DNA from: Gryganskiella cystojenkinii
Taxonomy: Eukaryota; Mortierellomycota; Mortierellomycetes; Mortierellales; Mortierellaceae
NCBI GenBank assembly: GCA_015852425.1
Contig: JAAAIG010000533.1
Coordinates: 1 to 23,572, forward strand
DNA length: 23,572 bases
Reading direction: 5' to 3'
Of the stretch, positions 18,810 through 23,572 are shown piece by piece. Both the position numbers and the translations under genes were made by a program. Position 1 is the first letter of the stretch; each line of letters opens with the position of its first letter. The notes below the pieces were generated by a model. That model did no database searches and was not told where the DNA came from. It saw nothing but the letters and a program-made list of their open reading frames with translations.

Positions 18810-19054
18810 CAAAAAACCGGATTTTTTTCTTTTCTGCGCGCGCTTTTTGCACCGCTCTCGCATCTCACAGACTTTCATGGCGTTGGGGAAACGAAAGTAA
18901 AACAAAAAAGAGACTCTGACGATCAGAAACACCGGATCGTGGCGCGTGCAGAGTCAAAAATCGTTACCTTCTTTTTTTTGACTAAGAGCGGTTCATGCTG
19001 GAGAGGTCTACAAACTGTCTTAACTTTCTTTGTCCCTGTGCAAAAAACCGGATT
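18810..19054 (+). repeat. 14-base direct repeat CAAAAAACCGGATT in the phosphatase promoter
   Basis: Exact copies lie at 18810-18823 and 19041-19054. The 7-base core ACCGGAT also occurs at 18931-18937, midway between them (spacings 115 and 116 bases), and once more at 17898-17904. No known binding factor is assigned. Confidence 0.6.
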
Positions 19055-19088
19055 GTGACAGGTTTGAACCTGAACGATTAATGAACGG

Positions 19089-19095
19089 TATAAAA
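19089..19095 (+). promoter_or_regulatory. TATA box of the acid phosphatase gene
   Basis: TATAAAA in GGTATAAAAGGGA is a perfect consensus, 176 bases before the ATG, and is followed by a CT-rich leader (19140-19260). It is the strongest core promoter in the window and fits a regulated gene. Confidence 0.6.
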
Positions 19096-19270
19096 GGGAT
19101 CGACTTGGTCGCTACCACTACTGACCCTGTTTATCAGAGATCAAGAACCTCCCTCCTTCCAATTCACCTCTCGAATTCATCTTCAGGCCTATACCCTTGC
19201 ATCATCATTAGCCTCCTTAGCATATCCTACACCCACTCTCCTTTCACGAATAATATACACAATCCATATA

Positions 19271-20764
19271 ATGCAATTCCTCAAGATCTCCCTTGCCGTT
19301 GTCGCCATTCTTGCTGCTCAGGTTGCTGGTCAATCGAGCAACACCACGACCGACCCCATCTACAGTGATTACAACTACTGCCAGGGTATCTCTCCCGTCG
19401 CCCATAAGACCTACCAGCCCATTGTACGTGAATATTTTCAGGACAAAATACCTTTGTTTTTACAGTTGGCGATCAAAGTACTAACCACACTGAAATTTCA
19501 TTTTCACTTATTTGCTCGTTTGTATTTTCCATTGCCTTTTCCGTTCATCGAGCAGAAGGGTGCCAAGCTCCACAAGGTCCAGGTCATGATGCGTCATGGT
19601 GATCGCACCCCCGCTTATGTCCTCCCCGGAGATCATACCAATTATAACATTTGTTCCCAGCCCGCAGAGTTCAACTTTATGGCCAACAACAAAAACTCCA
19701 AGGTCGCGTCTTCTTCTTCTCCCTTCTTGAAGAACAACATCTTGGTCTCGGATGAGAACTTGTACGCTTCCTCGTACTGGGGTGGTAACTGTGAGATTGG
19801 CCAGCTGACCAACAGGGGTTCCCAGCAGACCGTCGACGTTGGCACGAATCTCCGTTCCATCTATGTCGACGAACTGAAATTCTTGCCGTCGACCCTTGAT
19901 GCGGACCAGATCTATGCCCGTAACACATACGTCTGGCGCACAAAGGAGTCGGCCGAGAACTTTTTCGCGGGCTTTTACCCTCTCAAGCACCGTCGTCACG
20001 GCGTCGAGGGATCGGTTATTACCTTGAACACTTATCCTCAGTCGATCGAGACCTTGACCCTGAACCCTACGGCCTGCCCCAAGCTCGGGTTGTTGTACCA
20101 AAACTTCTTCAAGACTCCCACTTACTTGAACTACTTCAAGACCAACTACGCGTTGATGACCAAGGTCAACACCATTTTGGGTGTCACCCACGTGCCTACC
20201 TACAATACGACCCTGAACGGTGACGCGGTCATGCCCCGATACTGCAACAAGTTGCCCCTCGGTTGCTCCGCCTCGGACCCCAAGCAGTGCTTGACCAAGG
20301 ATGATGTTGTTCAGACCATGACCCAGTCCACCTTCATGTTCTCGGCCCCTTTCCGTTTCGAGTCCACTGCTGAGGAAGTCAAGCGTCTGGCTGTCGGTCC
20401 CTTCTTGAAGACGCTCTCTTCCAGCATCCGGGCAACCACAGCCGCTGCGACCAAACGTAATCCTTCCAAGAAGCGCGTTCGTCCATTCGAGTTGTACTCG
20501 GCTCATGATCAGTCATTGGATCAGGTCTTGGCTGTCATTGCCGAGCCCAACACCCCTTGGCCCGGTTATGCTTCCAGTGTCATCTTTGAGACCTGGGAGA
20601 CCTCGGCCAAGAAGTTAGTCGTCCGTGTTCTCTATGAGGGCAGAGTCGTACCCGCCAACGCCAACTTGAAATGCACTTTGGATGCTTGCCCCTTGGACGT
20701 TTTCCTGGCCTTTATTGAGAGCTATGTTCCCAAGGATATTGCTACCGAGTGCTCCCCTTACTAG
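19271..20764 (+). CDS. Secreted histidine acid phosphatase (phytase / acid phosphatase family)
   Basis: Exons 19271-19423 and 19556-20764 encode 453 residues. The intron has donor GTACGT and acceptor GAGCAG. It is 132 bases, divisible by three and free of stops, so the unspliced frame also stays open; splicing joins YQPI to KGAKLHKVQVMMRHGDRTP, the normal spacing in this family. A signal peptide (residues 1-20, hydrophobic core SLAVVAILAAQVAG) directs secretion. The catalytic motif RHGDRTP (64-70) carries the nucleophilic His65. The acid/base pair is His368-Asp369 in SAHDQSLDQ. N-glycosylation sites include Asn24 (NTT) and an NTT in the middle. The enzyme releases phosphate from organic esters outside the cell or in the wall or vacuole; whether phytate is a real substrate cannot be read here. 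Codons are strongly C/G-ending (AAC, AAG, TAC, GTC), suggesting high expression. Confidence 0.9.
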   Translation: MQFLKISLAVVAILAAQVAGQSSNTTTDPIYSDYNYCQGISPVAHKTYQPIVREYFQDKIPLFLQLAIKVLTTLKFHFHLFARLYFPLPFPFIEQKGAKLHKVQVMMRHGDRTPAYVLPGDHTNYNICSQPAEFNFMANNKNSKVASSSSPFLKNNILVSDENLYASSYWGGNCEIGQLTNRGSQQTVDVGTNLRSIYVDELKFLPSTLDADQIYARNTYVWRTKESAENFFAGFYPLKHRRHGVEGSVITLNTYPQSIETLTLNPTACPKLGLLYQNFFKTPTYLNYFKTNYALMTKVNTILGVTHVPTYNTTLNGDAVMPRYCNKLPLGCSASDPKQCLTKDDVVQTMTQSTFMFSAPFRFESTAEEVKRLAVGPFLKTLSSSIRATTAAATKRNPSKKRVRPFELYSAHDQSLDQVLAVIAEPNTPWPGYASSVIFETWETSAKKLVVRVLYEGRVVPANANLKCTLDACPLDVFLAFIESYVPKDIATECSPY

Positions 20765-21753
20765 AATATCACCTCATTAGTCCCTCTGTCATTAAAAAAA
20801 ACAAAAAAAAAGTGCTGGTGTACATATTTTTCGTTTTTATAAAGGAACGCGGCTAGTCTGACTGAGAGGATAACTGAGAGGATGGGTCGAGCCCAAGCAA
20901 ATACATCTTTCAACGCTGGCACCGCCCCATGCCTTCTAAGTCATCAGCTCCATCATCCTCTCTTCATCACCCTCATCATTTATTTCGTGAAAATCCTCAC
21001 ATCATACGCAGTACGAGTGCTCTCTCATTACTGGTAATTACTTTGAGTTGGCCTTTCCGGGTTCTCCCAGTCCTCGTTTTAGCTATATCGTTAATTTGCG
21101 TGATACCATCGCTCCGTGCTTTGGGAGGAGGCCCTACTCCCCGTTGAGTGTAAGCATCTTGGTTTAGGTTTTTATAAGAGAGTCGATTTTATCGTAGGCT
21201 TTCTATTCTAGTGACACCACACCGTACTCAAAAGGGAACTCGGGCAGATGCAAGTATCGTGAAAGGGAAAGGGGATAGCTTGCATGGGGGAGGATTGAAA
21301 GTACAAAAGGGACTACTTATCAGGGTGGAAGCTCAAACTTCCTACTTTTGCGCAATCTTGATCGGGGAACGAAGGGAGATGGCACTGGAATTATCGTCGG
21401 GGCTAAGACTGTTGGAGGGAGACAGCTGGCACAAAGGACGTTGGTAAGAGGTCGGCAAAAGAAGGTATTGTTCAGCAAGATCAAAGGTTCATGTAAAGGT
21501 CAAAAGGGAAGAAGCGCTCCAAGAGCATGATCTCAGAGAGCATCCTGTATCCAAGGCAAACCAGCACACGTAAATTTTTCAAAAATCTTTGATCTTCTTT
21601 TCGCTCCAATAAATATACTCTTTTGTCATCAATACCATGAAAACCAAAGCTTCTAGAGTCAGAGTTGTCTTCGCGCTTCGGACAAGTCCGAGATCCAAAA
21701 TTCGTAAGGTTTATGAAAGGACTTTCTATGCTCTAGTTTTTTATTCTATGTAT
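20765..21753. other. Intergenic region between two convergent 3' ends
   Basis: It holds the 3' flanks of the phosphatase (+) and of the MIT-domain gene (-). A nearly perfect short direct repeat (TGAGAGGAT, twice) lies around 20863-20882. Minus-strand AATAAA at 21740-21745 is very close (about 10 bases) to the MIT gene stop. Positions 21200-21530 are purine-rich on the plus strand. Open frames of 60-80 codons, one with a hydrophobic stretch (20929-21147), show no family resemblance. Confidence 0.5.
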
Positions 21754-23572
21754 CTACTGACTAGACAAGTTACCGACCACCAAGGAAGCAGCTCCCTTGA
21801 GAGCCATAAACATGCCAATCTTCTCACGGACTTGATCTGTATAGGGGGTGGCCGAGGGTCCCTTCTTTGCAGGAGGCAGACGGCCGGCTCCTGCATAACC
21901 GTAGCGAGGGATCGATCGAAGCGTGTCCTCGTTTAACTCGACCGAGGCACGGGGCTCTTGCTGTCGTTGCTGCTGCGATCGCTGTCGGATATCGTGTTCA
22001 TATTCTTCATCTTCATTCTCAGAGTTGTCGCTGCGGCTGTCATTCTCGTCCTCGGAGTCACTGGCGCATGTAGAAGATGATGATGATGAATCATCCTCGG
22101 AGTCCTCGGAATCCGTGCTGCTGAAGCTCTCGTCGCTGTCCTCTTCAGATTCGGAAGAAGACTCCACAATATGACGGCTTTGGCGATGACGGTCTCCTCG
22201 CGAACGAGAAGACTTTGACTTGGAAGAGGGAGCAACAACCGGTGACTCTTCAGCAACAACGGCGTTACGACCCCAATAGTGATCACGGATCGACAAAAGT
22301 GTTAATCTGCGGCCGGCAGAAGTTTTGGGGATGACTTCTGGAATGTCTTTGGTGTTCCTTGACGACTTCTTCGAAAACTTGCAGCTCTTGCTCTTCTGCT
22401 CCTTGGGAACTGTCTGAGGGTGATTAGGTCTCTGACCAGCAGAGACAGGAGATAGCGATGGAGAAGGCACAGTATCAACAGCCGATTCACCCGCAATCGC
22501 TGCCCTGACAGCCGAATGACTCGGCGTCTCCTTGTACGCGATTCCGGCCTTGACCAGGCCCGTTAAGGTCGCGAAGACCGTCTCGGTCACGACTTCATGG
22601 ATCGCATACTGTTCATCCAGTTCAATCGCCTTCTCAATCGATTGCTTAGACAGCTCCCAGGCACGGTCCTGGAGGTGAAACCGTTCGTCGACATGGTGCA
22701 GGATCCGACCCGAGGTTCGTAGACAAGACTTGACCATATCGGGAATTGGGGATTGTTTCAGTCGGATCGCAGACGTGACCGCAGTCGAAATGATGGCCTC
22801 TCCGATACCGGTGCCACTGCCGTTCGTAGATGTGTTACCGTCGTAACGGTCCTCTTTGGGACTGGAGCGACGCCGGCTACGACCGTGCTTGCGGCTGTGC
22901 TTCGAATCAGACTTCTCGACAGTCCTGGTTGACTGCTGCTGATGCTGGTGCCTAGAGGAATTTTCATGCTTTTTCCTGGACTCCTTCGACTGCGATTGTC
23001 GTTGCTGAGGCTGTTTACTGGCTTTCTTAGACTCTGATGGCTGCTGCTGCTGTTGAGATTGTTTGGTCGACTTTTGAGACTGCTGAGCCTTTGTAGGCTT
23101 TTGCTGTGGGCTCTGAGTCGGTGGAATCGCCATGGTATGATGCTGGATCAAGGTCGTTGCTTGAGTATGGTGATGACGATGGCGTCTCCGGCGGTCACGA
23201 CGAAGTCTCTTGGTCGCACTATCGGCATCACTCTGTTGATCACTTTCCTGCCCGTTCTCAAACTCTTCTACCAGAAACGTCCTCAGTTGACTCTCAAAGG
23301 CTTCTCGTCGAAGAGGGTCGCACGTCTCGACTACGAAAGCGACAATGAAGAACAGTAAACTACGTTAATGATACTGAATAAGAAAGTCGGGTTCCAGCAA
23401 TACCAACACGAGCAGCTACAGGACTACGGTAAGATAACTTACAAGGTAAAGCATGCAGCAGAGTATTTATCGCAGCCAAATAGAGTTCAAATGCATCATC
23501 TCCGGCCTCGTCGTCGATAGCCTTGGACATCTCTTCCTTCTGAACAGCAAGCACCGAGAGTGTCATCGCCTG
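21754..23572 (-). CDS. MIT-domain protein with long disordered tail (5' end beyond the window)
   Basis: Proposed exons on the minus strand: 23572(partial)-23443 and 23330-21754, at least 568 residues. The 112-base intron has donor GTAAGT and joins LLHALP to FETCDPLRRE. The joined start reads as a three-helix MIT domain: LSVLAVQKEEM..., AFELYLAAINTLLHALP, then DPLRREAFESQLRTFLVEEF. MIT domains bind ESCRT-III tails or act in membrane trafficking. After it come a basic Arg/His run, a Gln/Ser/Lys-rich region (about 22852-23121), a conserved-looking helical segment (about 22528-22809, including FATLTGLVKAGIAYKE), an Arg-Ser region and a strongly acidic Ser/Asp/Glu tract (about 21991-22164) full of casein-kinase-2-like sites. 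A short helical C-terminus ends LVVGNLSSQ. The order MIT then a later Gly/Ala helical segment recalls spartin, but I see no firm senescence-domain match. ATG 23566 may be the start, or the gene may begin further right. Confidence 0.7.

Larger units (their letters stand above)
17782..19270 (+). other. 1.5-kb intergenic region: Cox8 3' flank and acid phosphatase promoter
   Basis: No gene recognised on either strand; short open frames are unconvincing. The region holds the CACGTK cluster (18313-18607), a 14-base direct repeat (18810 and 19041) and a TATA box (19089), all listed separately. It is the longest gene-free stretch in the window. Confidence 0.6.

Noticed and set aside
19508..20506. 332-codon open frame antisense to the phosphatase
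   Set aside because: It mirrors the C/G-ending codon use of the phosphatase; such bias leaves few stops on the opposite strand. No domain is visible.
19271..20764. Uninterrupted 497-residue phosphatase
   Set aside because: Reading through 19424-19555 puts 44 hydrophobic, unconserved residues before the active-site motif, while GTACGT and a CAG acceptor remove them exactly and restore the family spacing.
20929..21147. 72-codon plus-strand frame with a hydrophobic stretch
   Set aside because: Its upstream side lies in the 3' flank of the phosphatase, there is no promoter sign, and no family resemblance was found; it could be chance.

Overview
This is a nuclear stretch of a filamentous fungus, most likely an early-diverging one such as Mortierellomycota. 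The reasons are genes split by many short GT-AG introns (mostly 80-200 bases), balanced base composition, poly(dA:dT) promoters, an intronless F-box/leucine-rich type gene of the kind expanded in Mortierella, and homologues of housekeeping eukaryotic proteins. The genus is an inference from gene style. No prokaryotic operons, CRISPR arrays, tRNA or rRNA genes, or intact transposons were seen.

Layout, left to right. Positions 1-107 hold what looks like the 3' tail of a second F-box-type gene, followed by a complete F-box-like gene (354-2942, +). Convergent with it is a full-length ABCC/MRP-type ABC transporter (3151-8817, -, five exons). Then come a membrane-anchored short-chain dehydrogenase (9639-11410, -, six exons), a ubiquitin C-terminal hydrolase (12336-13592, -, six exons, one of only 12 bases) and a histidine-rich, probably mitochondrial membrane protein of unknown function (13903-15411, -). 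Positions 15782-16720 (-) are a decayed coding region with stops and frameshifts, one shift caused by a 20-base tandem duplication. The + strand then carries cytochrome c oxidase subunit VIIc/Cox8 (16884-17781, with a 682-base intron) and a secreted histidine acid phosphatase/phytase-like enzyme (19271-20764). Its 1.5 kb upstream region contains a cluster of CACGTG/CACGTT sites. The right edge holds the 3' portion of an MIT-domain protein with a long disordered tail (21754 to beyond 23572, -).

These are independent eukaryotic genes rather than a cluster for one pathway. Exon joins were worked out by hand from splice signals, reading frame and protein-family agreement; every join given keeps the frame and the totals are whole codons. 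I did not find a clear new biological system. The points most worth following are the decayed gene family, the possible phosphate-response promoter of the phosphatase, the 12-base microexon, and the unassigned histidine-rich and MIT-domain proteins.
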